This document shows, piece after piece, positions 1 to 9,134 of a stretch of 64,000 nucleotides of DNA (position 1 is the first letter of the stretch; the number at the start of each line of letters is the position of its first letter). The position numbers and the translations under genes are program-made. The stretch is from Photobacterium proteolyticum (lineage in GTDB: Bacteria; Pseudomonadota; Gammaproteobacteria; Enterobacterales; Vibrionaceae): positions 280 to 64,279 of the forward strand of contig NZ_MJIL01000065.1 of NCBI RefSeq assembly GCF_001939735.1. Reading direction: 5' to 3'. The notes beneath the pieces are model-generated. The model was given only the letters and a program-made list of their open reading frames with translations, did not search any database and was not told the origin of the DNA.

Positions 1-81
1 TTGGGCAACAACAGCTAATTTAAAGCCCATTGTGTAATCTCGCTGAGAGCGCTTTGCGACTGTTTTATTTGAAGAGTTCAT
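1..81 (-). CDS. IS3-type transposase OrfA, N-terminal fragment (partial)
   Basis: An ATG at 81 opens 27 codons that run to the window edge without a stop. A GGAG ribosome-binding site lies about 9 nt upstream on the minus strand. The peptide contains KRSQRDYTMGFKLAVVAQ, which I recognise from memory as the start of the helix-turn-helix OrfA proteins of IS3-type elements in Vibrio, Photobacterium and Shewanella. Such proteins bind the IS ends and are joined to the DDE catalytic OrfB by frameshifting. Only the start is visible, so whether the element is intact is unknown. Confidence 0.65.
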   Translation of the reverse strand, partial: MNSSNKTVAKRSQRDYTMGFKLAVVAQ

Positions 82-122
82 TGATAAGTCTCCAAAGTGT
101 CAACTTATCTCAGGACGGCACA
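1..122 (-). mobile_element. Left end of an IS3-type insertion sequence, cut by window edge
   Basis: Read on the minus strand, the element would begin at 122 with TGTGCCGTCCTGAGATAAG, a TG-starting end typical of IS3-type elements, followed 41 nt later by a transposase start codon. The rest lies outside the window, so the other terminal repeat and the target duplication cannot be seen. It sits just beyond the apaH terminator, where folA is often found in related genomes. The exact end is my estimate. Confidence 0.6.
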
Positions 123-135
123 TTATTAATAACTA

Positions 136-163
136 AAAAGGCCTGGTGGTAACCAGGCCTTTT
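136..163 (-). terminator. Intrinsic terminator of the lptD-apaH gene run
   Basis: A 12-bp perfect stem (AAAAGGCCTGGT / ACCAGGCCTTTT) with a 4-nt loop has a T-run on the minus strand, 10 nt beyond the apaH stop. The A/T flanks on both sides would let it work in both directions. Confidence 0.85.
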
Positions 164-173
164 AATATGTCGT

Positions 174-995
174 TTATTCAGCGTGAACCGGGCAGGGTTT
201 GACGAACCTGGCTCCGTCTTCCCAGCGCAGCAGTGTCATGCTGTTACCCCAGACACAGCCTGTATCCAGCCCTATGACTTGCTGGTCCTCATGACCCATA
301 AGCGCCGCCCAGTGGCCGAAGATCACCTTTTTGCCGAGTGGTTGCTGTCTTGGTAGTTCAAACCAAGGCTGAAGCGGTCCGGTTTCAGGGTGATCCGGCG
401 AGAGCTTGCAGTCCATATCGAGTCTGCCGTCCGGATAGCAAAAACGCATCCGGGTAAAGGCATTGATCGTGTAGCGGTACTGTTCGATCCCGCTAAGATC
501 CGGTGTCCAGTAATCAGGACCGTTACCGTACATGTTTCTCAGCAGCCATAGATAGTCATCGCTTCGCAGGCAGGCCTCGACCTCTCTGGCTTGTTGGCGG
601 GCTGTCGTCAGATCCCATTGGGGAGAAATACCGGCATGGGCCATGGCCAAAGGGTGTTGCGGGTGCTCGGCAAGCAAGGGCTGCCGGCGTAACCACTCGA
701 GGAGCTCTTCGCAGTCCGGTGCATCTAGGATCGGTTGGACTTTATCCCGGTTCTTTACCTTGGCAAGACCATTGGCGGCGGCAAGCAGGTGAAGATCATG
801 GTTGCCGAGAACGGTGGTTGCCCTGTCGCCCAGTTCTTTGACAAAGCGTAGTGTTTCCAGTGATTTTGGGCCTCGGGCGACGAGATCGCCTGACAGCCAT
901 AATTCATCCTGTTGCGGGTTAAACTTGGCCTGTTCAAGTAGATCGCAGAGATCGTCAAAGCAGCCTTGAATATCACCGACAAGGTAGGTCGACAT
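174..995 (-). CDS. apaH: Symmetrical bis(5'-nucleosyl)-tetraphosphatase ApaH
   Basis: ApaH hydrolyses Ap4A and related Np4N alarmones (and can remove Np4 caps from RNA) in the cytoplasm. The 273-aa protein has the metallophosphoesterase motifs in order: GDIQG near residue 8, GDLVARGP near 36 and GNHD near 65, with a downstream GHWAAL that supplies a metal-binding His. It is the last gene of the lptD-surA-pdxA-rsmA-apaG-apaH run, 8 nt after apaG, followed by a strong terminator. Length and order match the enterobacterial and vibrio operon. Confidence 0.97.
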   Translation of the reverse strand: MSTYLVGDIQGCFDDLCDLLEQAKFNPQQDELWLSGDLVARGPKSLETLRFVKELGDRATTVLGNHDLHLLAAANGLAKVKNRDKVQPILDAPDCEELLEWLRRQPLLAEHPQHPLAMAHAGISPQWDLTTARQQAREVEACLRSDDYLWLLRNMYGNGPDYWTPDLSGIEQYRYTINAFTRMRFCYPDGRLDMDCKLSPDHPETGPLQPWFELPRQQPLGKKVIFGHWAALMGHEDQQVIGLDTGCVWGNSMTLLRWEDGARFVKPCPVHAE

Positions 996-1003
996 AGCAA
1001 ACC

Positions 1004-1387
1004 TCAGTGAAGAAGATTGGGAATAGAGAGTCTAAATGGCGATATTTCGGCCTTGAACTCGTCTCCCTGTTCATTGACCATGCCGTAGTGACCTTGCATG
1101 ACCCCGAGTGGGGTTTCGATAATGGTACCGCTGGTATAGGTATATTCTTCATTGGCCGCAATTTTCGGCTGCTCGCCAACAACGCCTTCACCGTCAATAA
1201 CCAGTTTTTTGCCATTGGCGTCCGTGATCAGCCAGTGGCGATTGAGTAGCTGTGCCTCACCATTACCCAGGTTTCGGATAGTAATGGTATATGAGAACAC
1301 ATAGCGCTGGTTTTCTGGTTCTGATTGATCTTCGATGTAGTGGGTCACTACTCTGCACTTGATTGTGGGGATAGCCTTGGTCGTCAA
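1004..1387 (-). CDS. apaG: ApaG protein (Co2+/Mg2+ efflux-linked, FN3-like fold)
   Basis: The 127-aa protein has the family features: [12 protein letters not shown] in the N-terminal half, the glycine-rich VVGEQPKIA segment, and the C-terminal GVMQGHYGM motif ending in [10 protein letters not shown]. ApaG is a small beta-sandwich protein; its biochemical role is not firmly settled, although corA-linked metal phenotypes gave it its name. It lies 8 nt upstream of apaH and 74 nt downstream of rsmA, so it is cotranscribed. Confidence 0.95.
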   Translation of the reverse strand: MTTKAIPTIKCRVVTHYIEDQSEPENQRYVFSYTITIRNLGNGEAQLLNRHWLITDANGKKLVIDGEGVVGEQPKIAANEEYTYTSGTIIETPLGVMQGHYGMVNEQGDEFKAEISPFRLSIPNLLH

Positions 1388-1461
1388 TGTCTTGCTTCCT
1401 TTCGTAGGCAGCTCGTCAGGGCCCGCCTAGTATTACAGCCAAGCCCTGATGATCTAATCAA

Positions 1462-2280
1462 TTATTTTGATGGGGTGTGATTGGCATCCAGCCAATTTGC
1501 CATAGCAACAAACTGCTCCAAGGTGAGATTTTCAGGACGCATACCCGGATTAATCCCCAACTCTTCCAGTTGCTCAACACTCATTAGTGCTTTGTAACAG
1601 TTGCGAATTGTCTTACGACGCTGGTTGAAGCCTTCACGGCAAACACGGTCTAACCACTTAAGGTTAGTACATGGATGCGGCAAGGTTTCATATGGTGTTA
1701 GACGGACTACTGCTGAATCTACTTTTGGTGCAGGCTTGAATGACTCAGGCGGCACTTCCAGTACAGGCATAACACGGCAGTAGTATTGGGTCATCACAGT
1801 TAGACGACCATACGCCTTACTGCCCGGACCGGCTGCCAGACGGTTAACCACTTCTTTTTGTAGCATGAAGTGCATGTCTTCAACGTGCTGGTGGAATGAC
1901 AGCAGGTGAAAGATCAGTGGTGTCGAGATGTTGTACGGCAGGTTACCAAAAATACGTAGCTTATTGTTTTCCTTGATCAGCTGCGTGAAATCGAAACGCA
2001 TCGCATCGCCTTCGTGGATAGTTAGCTTATCTGCTAGATCCGGGTGATTACGAAGACGTTCTGCCAAGTCGCGGTCAAGCTCGATCACAGAGAATTTATC
2101 AACCAGTTTACCTACTGGCTCTGTGATGGCACCAAGACCTGGGCCGATCTCAATCAGGTTTTGACCTGGTCGAGGATTGATAGCCGATACAATGCCATCA
2201 ATGATGTATGGGTCGTTCAAAAAGTTCTGGCCAAAGCGCTTACGGGCGCGGTGACCTAGGTGGACTTGATCGCTGCTCAT
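1462..2280 (-). CDS. rsmA: 16S rRNA (A1518/A1519) dimethyltransferase RsmA (KsgA)
   Basis: RsmA uses S-adenosylmethionine to dimethylate two adjacent adenines at the 3' end of 16S rRNA late in small-subunit assembly. The 272-aa product shows the FGQNFL entry motif, the SAM-binding [10 protein letters not shown] and the catalytic NLPYNIS motif. I start it at the ATG at 2280, which overlaps the pdxA stop as ATGA and gives the usual N-terminus ([21 protein letters not shown]... minus the long in-frame extension). The overlap indicates translational coupling to pdxA. Confidence 0.96.
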   Translation of the reverse strand: MSSDQVHLGHRARKRFGQNFLNDPYIIDGIVSAINPRPGQNLIEIGPGLGAITEPVGKLVDKFSVIELDRDLAERLRNHPDLADKLTIHEGDAMRFDFTQLIKENNKLRIFGNLPYNISTPLIFHLLSFHQHVEDMHFMLQKEVVNRLAAGPGSKAYGRLTVMTQYYCRVMPVLEVPPESFKPAPKVDSAVVRLTPYETLPHPCTNLKWLDRVCREGFNQRRKTIRNCYKALMSVEQLEELGINPGMRPENLTLEQFVAMANWLDANHTPSK

Positions 2281-3269
2281 GCTTGTTTTTCTACCAATTC
2301 GAGGGCGTGTGATAGCGCTGTCCAAAGGCTACCCGTGTCCGCCTGTCCAGTACCTGCGAGTTCCAGTGCGGTACCATGATCTACTGAGGTTCTGATAAAG
2401 GGCAGGCCTAACGTAATGTTGACTGACTTGCCAAAGCCTTTGAATTTAAGCACTGGCAGCCCCTGATCGTGATACATGGCCAACACTGTATCAGCATCGG
2501 CCAGATATTTTTCCTGGAAGATAGTATCTGCTGGCAAGGGGCCGACAAGATCCATACCTTCCTGTTGGCGAAGTTGCTCAAGAGCTGGCGAGATCACGTC
2601 TATCTCTTCCGTTCCCAAACAGCCATCTTCGCCTGCATGCGGGTTGAGGCCGCAGACATAAATTTTAGGTTGTTCTATACCGAATTTGCTGACCAAGTCG
2701 GCGTGCAGAATACGAATAACCTGCTGCAGCCGTGCCTCTGTGACGGCCTTGGACACATAAGCCAGCGGGATGTGAGTCGTCACAAGTGCCACTCGGAGCC
2801 CTTCGGTTGCCAGCATCATGACGACCTGAGCGGTATCTGAACGCTGAGCAAAAAATTCGGTATGACCGCTGAAGGCAACCCCGGCACGGTTGATGACTCC
2901 TTTATGCACAGGACCGGTCACTACCGCAGAAAATTCGCCGCTCATACAACCATCGGCTGCCAGGCCTAGAGTCTCAAGGACATAGTGGCCATTGAGCTCA
3001 TTCAGCTCTCCGGCCTTGACTGGAGCCTTTAGCTCATGATTGGCGATAACCAGGGTCCCGGCCTTGTGAGGCTGGGCCGGTTGCGCCGGATCATAGTCAA
3101 CAACAGTCAGTGGCAATCCCAACTGGGCTGCACGTTCTACCATAAGCTGGGCGTTAGCACAAATAACCAGTTCATGGGGCCAGTCATGCTGGGCGAGGGC
3201 AAGCACCAGATCGGGACCAATTCCCGCAGGCTCACCAGGAGTTATTGCTATACGTTTAACCTTGGTCAT
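2277..3269 (-). CDS. pdxA: 4-hydroxythreonine-4-phosphate dehydrogenase PdxA
   Basis: PdxA oxidises 4-phosphohydroxy-L-threonine in the DXP-dependent pathway to pyridoxal phosphate. The 330-aa protein starts with the hallmark [13 protein letters not shown] and carries metal-ligand motifs SGHTEFFA and [10 protein letters not shown]. The start at 3269 gives normal family length; longer in-frame starts lie inside surA. The gene overlaps the surA stop (3256-3258) by 14 nt and its own stop overlaps the rsmA start by 4 nt. Confidence 0.96.
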   Translation of the reverse strand: MTKVKRIAITPGEPAGIGPDLVLALAQHDWPHELVICANAQLMVERAAQLGLPLTVVDYDPAQPAQPHKAGTLVIANHELKAPVKAGELNELNGHYVLETLGLAADGCMSGEFSAVVTGPVHKGVINRAGVAFSGHTEFFAQRSDTAQVVMMLATEGLRVALVTTHIPLAYVSKAVTEARLQQVIRILHADLVSKFGIEQPKIYVCGLNPHAGEDGCLGTEEIDVISPALEQLRQQEGMDLVGPLPADTIFQEKYLADADTVLAMYHDQGLPVLKFKGFGKSVNITLGLPFIRTSVDHGTALELAGTGQADTGSLWTALSHALELVEKQA

Positions 3270-4560
3270 TGGCGTTTTCCGGTTGTTCGATATAGGCACC
3301 GGCGCGAAGTTCTTGCAACCAGGCCTGAGCTTCTTCGTTAAATTTACGGCTGAAGAGGATACGGTATGCTCGGTTCTTGACAGCAGCATCAGTACGATCG
3401 ACATCACGGCGTTCAATCACTTCCACAATGTGCCAGCCGTGAACGGTCTTGAACGGCTCGCTGATCATGCCTGTTGGGAGTGTTTCCACTTTATCTTTAA
3501 ATTCAGGAACATAAATATCAGGTGTTTGCCAGCCCAGCTCACCGCCGTTTGCGGCCGAGCCCGGATCGACGCTGAGTGCCTGTGCCGCATCAGCAAAGCT
3601 CTGTTCCCCGGCAAGGATGGCGCGGCGCGCTTTTTCTAACTGGCGCTGGGCCCCTTCGTCGCTCATGATCACAGAAGTTTTCACCAGAATATGGCGTGCA
3701 TTCACCTCGGTAACAGAAATGGTTTCCAGCCCCTGAACGTCGTTGATTTTCAGAATGTGGTAGCCCACACCGCTGCGGAACGGACCGATAATGGCGCCTT
3801 TTCCGCCGGATTTGATTTGGTCGGCAAAGATGGTCGGCATCTCTTCCTTGCGCATCCAGCCCCATTCACCACCCTGCAGAGCCTTAGGCCCCTTGGAATA
3901 GCTATAGGCAAGGTTGGCAAAGTCAGCGCCGTTGTTGAGCTCTTTGACTAGCTGGGTCGCCTGAGACAATGCCTCGCTCTTCTCGGCCGAACTGGCATCT
4001 TCGCTTACGCGTAGCTGAATATGGCTGATGTTAAAGCTGACGCCTTGCTGGGTCTGCTTTTCGAGCTGCTCGGCTAGGGTATCGACTTCCTGTGGCAAGA
4101 TATTAATCCGTCGGCGAACCTGAATGGTTCTCGCCTCGCTGGCGGTAATATCACGTCGCATCTGCTCGCGGAATACGGCAAAGCTAATTCCATTGTCGAC
4201 AAGCATTTGCTGTAATTGGGCTACGGTCATATTGCGCTCAGCGGCGATTTGATTGATAGCCTGATCAAGGCGGGTATCATCAATTCGGATCCCGAACTGC
4301 TGTGCCTGCTGAAGCTGAAGCGTCTCGATGATCAGCTTTTCCATGACCTGTTCAGACAGGATATCGCTCGACGGCAACGGCTGGTTTTGACGGGCTGCAT
4401 TCATCTGGACGGTTTTGAGCATCGCATCAACGTCACTTTGCAGGATCACACTGTCGTTGACGATAGTCACAACCTTGTCAAGTTCTCGCGGGGCAGCAAT
4501 GCTGCCGGCAGCCAGGCTCCATAGGGTCAGGCCTAGCAGTGAAGACTTCCACTTTTTCAT
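3256..4560 (-). CDS. surA: Periplasmic chaperone and prolyl isomerase SurA
   Basis: SurA escorts unfolded outer-membrane proteins, including LptD, through the periplasm. The 434-aa precursor begins with a signal peptide ([22 protein letters not shown], cut before APRELD), followed by the N-terminal chaperone module and two parvulin PPIC domains with the markers [11 protein letters not shown] and [10 protein letters not shown]. An ATG at 4560 with GGAAAG upstream is the preferred start. It follows lptD by 68 nt, a fitting neighbour because LptD is a principal SurA client. Confidence 0.95.
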   Translation of the reverse strand: MKKWKSSLLGLTLWSLAAGSIAAPRELDKVVTIVNDSVILQSDVDAMLKTVQMNAARQNQPLPSSDILSEQVMEKLIIETLQLQQAQQFGIRIDDTRLDQAINQIAAERNMTVAQLQQMLVDNGISFAVFREQMRRDITASEARTIQVRRRINILPQEVDTLAEQLEKQTQQGVSFNISHIQLRVSEDASSAEKSEALSQATQLVKELNNGADFANLAYSYSKGPKALQGGEWGWMRKEEMPTIFADQIKSGGKGAIIGPFRSGVGYHILKINDVQGLETISVTEVNARHILVKTSVIMSDEGAQRQLEKARRAILAGEQSFADAAQALSVDPGSAANGGELGWQTPDIYVPEFKDKVETLPTGMISEPFKTVHGWHIVEVIERRDVDRTDAAVKNRAYRILFSRKFNEEAQAWLQELRAGAYIEQPENANDQG

Positions 4561-4628
4561 ACATCTTTCCATTATGCGCTGAGGCGCGTTAAATCGGCTT
4601 ACATCGTGGCCAAATGCCACGACGCCTG

Positions 4629-6986
4629 TTAGTTGTTGAGATAGAACGGTCTACCGTACGCAATTGCGTTACCGCTGGCTGTTGCTGCGCCTACTGCAGG
4701 AACACCGGCTAGTCCCAGCAGGCTGAACGAGATACTGAAGTTTTGCTCATATTCAGCCGGAGCAGTATTTACGTTGCTGCGCGACATCAGGTATTCGTTA
4801 TAGCCAAGGCTGATCATCCAGCAGGCAGAGCGGTAGTTCAGAGTGATCTGGCCTTCCAGCATCTGGTTCTCAGTCAAGTCATGGTAATAGTCACCACGCA
4901 GGCTCAGGCCACCATAGACAGGGAAGCCAGCCGAGAAACCGAGCTGCGAGATCCCGTCTTCAGTGTAGTTATCTATCTGGTTATTATCAGGCAGGCTTTG
5001 CTTGATATAATCTTTCGAGACATAGCGATAGTTTAGCTGACTAAAGAGTGCGTTCTCGCGATATTCCATAGCCGCATTGGCTAGCTGCATTTCCCGCTTG
5101 CTGGCATCATATTGAAGCCCGCCATGGAAGAAGAGCCAGTCATCGTAGTTAAAATCAGATTCGAAGGCTGTCGCCGAATAGTTCGGTGTTGACTCACTGT
5201 CTTCGGTCAGGTTACGGCCAGCGTCATTGAGGTAGAAAATCTGACCGAATGACAGGTTGAAGCGCTCGACAAAATCTTCGTCAAAGAAGCGGGTGCTGGC
5301 CCCGACGGTAAACTGGTTGGCCGCGGCAATGCGATCGACGCTGGAGTAGCGTTTATCACGGAACAGGCCGTAATAGTCTGTCTGTAGCAGCGTTGTATCA
5401 TAGCTGCCAAAGATATCCTGTTGTTCGACATCTTTGACAAACAGGTACTGCACTTGAGGCTCCAGGCTCTGGGTGTAGTTCTCGCCCCATAACAGGGCAT
5501 CGCGTTCCAGATAGAGGCCACTGTGGATCCGTATACTTGGTATAGAACGCGTTGCGGTTTCTTCGAGTGTTTCCAGGCCGGCTACGCTGCTGTCGAAGTC
5601 CTGATTATAGTAGGTATACATCAGTTTGGCCTCGGAGGTGATAGACCACCAAGGGGTTGAATACGGCAGAGTTAACGTTGGCTCGAGGTGAACACGATCG
5701 GCAGAGGGTTTCTCTGCGGCATCGTTTTCAAAACGGCTGACATGGCTGTGTAGATTGAAATCCAGCCCATAGCCCATATTCGGGCGATAATAGTTAAACT
5801 CCAGCTGTGGCATCAGGCGATAGTTGGAAGACACCCCCAGCGTCAAAGGCTGGAAGTCACGTACTCGCAATGTCGAGTCCCAGTACAGGTCACGATAGGA
5901 AACCTCGCCCTTTTGAAGCAAGTTGTTGTCTTCGCGCTCGCCAATGCTGGAGTCGATATCGGAGAAGTAGGTGACATCACTGACCTTGCTATAGTCGATA
6001 TCAAACAGCCAGTGTCGGTTATATGTACCGCCGTGCGACCAGTTGAAAGCCCAACGAGCATCTTTGTCTGCGGCATTTTTATCATCACCAAGATATTCGC
6101 CACTTAAGCTGCCACTGCCCGCTTCGGTCAGGTAACGAAACTCCGAATTAAGCTGCAGGCCCCGGTTACTCATGTACTTTGGGGTAATGGTCATGTCGTA
6201 GTTGGGGGCGATGTTCCAGTAAAACGGCGTTTCCAGCTCAAAACCATCGCGAGAGCCATAACTCAGTGACGGATAGAGGAAACCGGTCAGACGTTCGTCA
6301 CCGACGGGTACCCGCAAGTATGGCATATAAAATACCGGCACATCAGCGACTTCAAAGCGGGCATTATATAAATCGGCAAACGGCGAGTCGCTTTCACGTT
6401 CGATGCTGGTAGCCGAGAACTGCCAGCTCTTGTCGCCAGGCGGGCAGGTGGTGTAGGTGCCATTTTTCAGTCGGTAGTAGGAGATACCGTTTTTAGTAAT
6501 TCGCTCGGCCTCGCCACGTCCTGCTTCACAGGTCATGTTGTACACCGCGTTATCCATTTCAGAGTCTTCGGTGTCGAGGTTACTTTGAATACGGTCGGAA
6601 TAGACCTCTACCGTGCCGTCATGGAAGTAGACGTTGCCTTCAGCCGTAACGATATTTTCTGGCTGGTGCAAAGTTGCGGTATCGGCAGCGACGGTACGAT
6701 TGCCTTGCTGCAGTACGACATCACCCGAGTAGGTGAGCTTCTGGTTCGGTTTGGCTTCTGCTTTGTCGGCTGAGACCTTGATGGGCTCGTTGTTGACATC
6801 CTCTGGCATATCCTGAGGCGCAATACAGACGCCTCTAACCATTTCCAGTTCGCTATTTTTGCCATTGACAGCCGCAGACTCATCATTGACATCTTCGCTT
6901 GGTGCGGGGTTTTCGTAAGCCATTGCGGGACCATAAAGCGCAAGGCTGATCATGGTGGCCAATAAGCTGCGGGAGGTTAATGACAT
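4629..6986 (-). CDS. lptD: LPS-assembly outer-membrane protein LptD
   Basis: With LptE, LptD inserts lipopolysaccharide into the outer leaflet of the outer membrane. The 785-aa precursor has a signal peptide ending near AMAYENP, an N-terminal OstA/LptA-like beta-jellyroll (KVSADKAEAKPNQKLTYSGDV region) and a large C-terminal barrel rich in aromatic beta-strands, ending in YGRPFYLNN. Cysteines near residue 54, in NMTCEAG and YTTCPPG, and in RSACWM near the C-terminus could provide the long-range disulfides known from E. coli. It is the first gene of the minus-strand run and is divergent from djlA. Confidence 0.96.
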   Translation of the reverse strand: MSLTSRSLLATMISLALYGPAMAYENPAPSEDVNDESAAVNGKNSELEMVRGVCIAPQDMPEDVNNEPIKVSADKAEAKPNQKLTYSGDVVLQQGNRTVAADTATLHQPENIVTAEGNVYFHDGTVEVYSDRIQSNLDTEDSEMDNAVYNMTCEAGRGEAERITKNGISYYRLKNGTYTTCPPGDKSWQFSATSIERESDSPFADLYNARFEVADVPVFYMPYLRVPVGDERLTGFLYPSLSYGSRDGFELETPFYWNIAPNYDMTITPKYMSNRGLQLNSEFRYLTEAGSGSLSGEYLGDDKNAADKDARWAFNWSHGGTYNRHWLFDIDYSKVSDVTYFSDIDSSIGEREDNNLLQKGEVSYRDLYWDSTLRVRDFQPLTLGVSSNYRLMPQLEFNYYRPNMGYGLDFNLHSHVSRFENDAAEKPSADRVHLEPTLTLPYSTPWWSITSEAKLMYTYYNQDFDSSVAGLETLEETATRSIPSIRIHSGLYLERDALLWGENYTQSLEPQVQYLFVKDVEQQDIFGSYDTTLLQTDYYGLFRDKRYSSVDRIAAANQFTVGASTRFFDEDFVERFNLSFGQIFYLNDAGRNLTEDSESTPNYSATAFESDFNYDDWLFFHGGLQYDASKREMQLANAAMEYRENALFSQLNYRYVSKDYIKQSLPDNNQIDNYTEDGISQLGFSAGFPVYGGLSLRGDYYHDLTENQMLEGQITLNYRSACWMISLGYNEYLMSRSNVNTAPAEYEQNFSISFSLLGLAGVPAVGAATASGNAIAYGRPFYLNN

Positions 6987-7178
6987 CTAATTAAACTTTC
7001 CTGTATTCAAGTTTCAGCGCATATCAGAAACGAATCGGTGGCGCTTTTTACAAGCTTTCCCGATAAATGACAGCTATCATAATGCAAATTCTGTCCGACG
7101 GCATCTTTTCGCGTTATTGTGTCGGGGATATATCAGAAAAAAATTTTCTAAATTTAGCAAATTACCAGAGAGTAGAGA

Positions 7179-8024
7179 ATGCAGGTTTGGGGTAAGATTT
7201 TAGGCGCATTTTTTGGTTTCCTTCTTGGTGGGCCGTTCGGTTTGTTGTTAGGCCTCTTTTTGGGCCATAAGTTCGATAAAGCCAGATCAAAAATTTACAC
7301 TCGCGGCGGATTTGGCGGTTTCGGTAGCAGCCAGGCAGGTAGTGCCGAGCGACAGGCGGAATTTTTCCATGCCGGTTTTGCCGTTATGGGCCATATGGCC
7401 AAGGCCAAGGGCCGGGTTACCGAAGACGAAATCCGGGTTGCCAGTGCAATTATGGACCGCATGAGCCTGCATGGCGAATCTCGCCGGCAGGCCCAAAACG
7501 CTTTCCGGGAAGGCAAGGAGGAAGACTTTCCGCTGGAGGAAACCCTGGCAAAAGTGCGGATGAGCTGTGCTGGCAGGGCTGATCTTCTGCAGTTCTTTCT
7601 TGAGCTGCAAATCCAGGCAGCATTTGCCGATGGCAGCCTGCATTCGAGCGAGCGTCAACTGCTGTATGTGATTGCCCGTAGTCTTGGCTTCTCTGAGCGT
7701 CAGCTTGAGCAGCGTTTGCATATGCAGGAAGCGGCTTTCCGTTTTCAGCAGGGGGGCTTCAACCAGCAATATCAGCAACAGGGCGCGTTCCGGCAGGCAC
7801 CTACCAAGGATCAGCTTGCTGATGCCTATGAATTGCTGGGAGTCTCTGAGTCAGCCTCGGCGCAGGAGCTAAAGCGGGCATACCGTAAGCAAATGAACGA
7901 ACACCATCCTGACAAGCTGGCCGCCAAGGGGCTGCCGCCGGAAATGATGGAGCTGGCTAAGGAGAAAACCCAGCAACTGCAGGCCGCCTATGATCTGATC
8001 CGCAAAGAGAAAGGGTTAAAGTAA
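7179..8024 (+). CDS. djlA: Membrane-anchored DnaJ-like co-chaperone DjlA
   Basis: DjlA is an inner-membrane type III J-domain protein that stimulates DnaK. The 281-aa sequence opens with a glycine-rich transmembrane segment (ILGAFFGFLLGGPFGLLLG), continues with a helical TerB-like middle domain, then a Gln-rich linker near residues 187-207, and ends with a J domain carrying the essential HPD in NEHHPDKL. It is divergent from lptD with a 192-nt spacer, the usual arrangement in vibrios. Confidence 0.95.
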   Translation: MQVWGKILGAFFGFLLGGPFGLLLGLFLGHKFDKARSKIYTRGGFGGFGSSQAGSAERQAEFFHAGFAVMGHMAKAKGRVTEDEIRVASAIMDRMSLHGESRRQAQNAFREGKEEDFPLEETLAKVRMSCAGRADLLQFFLELQIQAAFADGSLHSSERQLLYVIARSLGFSERQLEQRLHMQEAAFRFQQGGFNQQYQQQGAFRQAPTKDQLADAYELLGVSESASAQELKRAYRKQMNEHHPDKLAAKGLPPEMMELAKEKTQQLQAAYDLIRKEKGLK

Positions 8025-8036
8025 GAATATTGGCCC

Positions 8037-8064
8037 CCTTCCCCCCTTGAAAAAAAGGGGGGGG
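8037..8064. terminator. Possible hairpin between convergent genes (C-run / G-run)
   Basis: Between the djlA stop and the convergent dehydrogenase stop lies a C-rich stretch, a short A-run and a G-run that could pair as a roughly 6-bp or longer stem. No clear T-run follows on the plus strand, so termination function is uncertain. The long homopolymer runs also make this a place where sequencing errors are likely. Confidence 0.35.
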
Positions 8065-8097
8065 GATTTTGAGCCCATACAGGAAGTTGTGTGTTTC

Positions 8098-9051
8098 TTA
8101 AACCACGTTCTGTGGCTTCCCTTCAACGAACCGGTTTAGGTTGTCGATAAGCTGATTGGCAAGAGTCTGAATGGCTGAATCAGATCCCCAGGCTACATGG
8201 GGAGTGAGTAGCAGATTTGGCAAATGGGCGTGGGCAACCAGCGGGTTACTGTCATCGGCTGGTTCTTCGGTAAAGACATCGACACCGGCACCGCCAATTT
8301 CTCCCTGCTGAAGCGCATTGACCAGCGCCTGTTCGTCAACGAGGCCGCCTCGCCCGGTGTTGATTAACAGGCTAGATGGTTTCATTTGCCTCAGTTCTTG
8401 CCGGCCTATCAGGTTGGCTGTCTCTGCCGTCAAAGGACAGTGCAGCGTCAGGATATCAGCCTGTTCCACAACGTCTGAAAACGGGGTGTAGCCCTCTCGG
8501 CACTTCGATTGACCTTTGCGTTCGGCAAACAGTACTTTCATTCCTAGCGCTTGTGCCAGCTTTGCGACTGCCTGTCCCAGGCTACCGCTGCCGATGATCC
8601 CCAATGTCGAGCCATTGATGTCGCCGATTGGGTGGGTGAAAAAGCAAAACTGTTTTTTCTGTTGCCAAACGCCTGCCTGGATATCCTGATGGTAGCCCAT
8701 CAGGTTCCGTCGCAGGGCAAACATCATGGCAATGACATGTTCCGGTACCGAGTCGCAGGCGTAGCCGCGGATATTGCTGACGGTAATGCCGTGCTGGTGG
8801 CAGTAGTCCAGATCGACATTGTTGGTGCCGGTGGCCGCAATGGCGACCATCTTCAGGCGAGGAAGCTGGCTCAGTATATTGGTATCAAGCACGACTTTAT
8901 TGCTGATGGCAATGGTGGCCTGCTGCAGGCGGCTGAGGACCTGCTGCGGTGCCGTTGCCGGGTACTGGTGCCATTCGTGGCTAAAATTCGGCTGAGGCAG
9001 TTGGATATGGGCGGGAATTGTGTCCCGATCGAGAAAGACTATGTTTTCCAT
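8098..9051 (-). CDS. D-2-hydroxyacid dehydrogenase (NAD(P)-dependent)
   Basis: This 317-aa protein belongs to the D-isomer-specific 2-hydroxyacid dehydrogenase family, which interconverts 2-oxo and D-2-hydroxy acids (glycerate/hydroxypyruvate, lactate and similar). It has the Rossmann fingerprint GIIGSGSLGQAVAK, the catalytic Arg in INTGRGGLVDE, the Glu in VDVFTEEP and the acid/base His in LLTPHVAWGS. Glycerate dehydrogenase (hydroxypyruvate reductase) is the closest type I can suggest, but the substrate cannot be fixed from sequence. A long hairpin lies between it and the upstream rluA. Confidence 0.9.
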   Translation of the reverse strand: MENIVFLDRDTIPAHIQLPQPNFSHEWHQYPATAPQQVLSRLQQATIAISNKVVLDTNILSQLPRLKMVAIAATGTNNVDLDYCHQHGITVSNIRGYACDSVPEHVIAMMFALRRNLMGYHQDIQAGVWQQKKQFCFFTHPIGDINGSTLGIIGSGSLGQAVAKLAQALGMKVLFAERKGQSKCREGYTPFSDVVEQADILTLHCPLTAETANLIGRQELRQMKPSSLLINTGRGGLVDEQALVNALQQGEIGGAGVDVFTEEPADDSNPLVAHAHLPNLLLTPHVAWGSDSAIQTLANQLIDNLNRFVEGKPQNVV

Positions 9052-9063
9052 AGGCTGGCAGCA

Positions 9064-9118
9064 GGCTCCAAAGTTGGTCTGATTTTGGTATCAATCAGTT
9101 AACACCAACTTTGGGGCC
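9064..9118 (-). repeat. Long two-part inverted repeat between rluA and the dehydrogenase
   Basis: CCAAAGTTGGT at 9068-9078 pairs with ACCAACTTTGG at 9104-9114 (11 bp, extendable through GGC/GCC outside), and inside it CTGATT at 9079-9084 pairs with AATCAG at 9093-9098. It ends 12 nt before the dehydrogenase start on the minus strand. No T-run follows in the direction of transcription, so it looks more like an RNA-processing or regulatory stem than a terminator. Confidence 0.7.
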
Positions 9119-9134
9119 AATCTCAACCCGGAGG

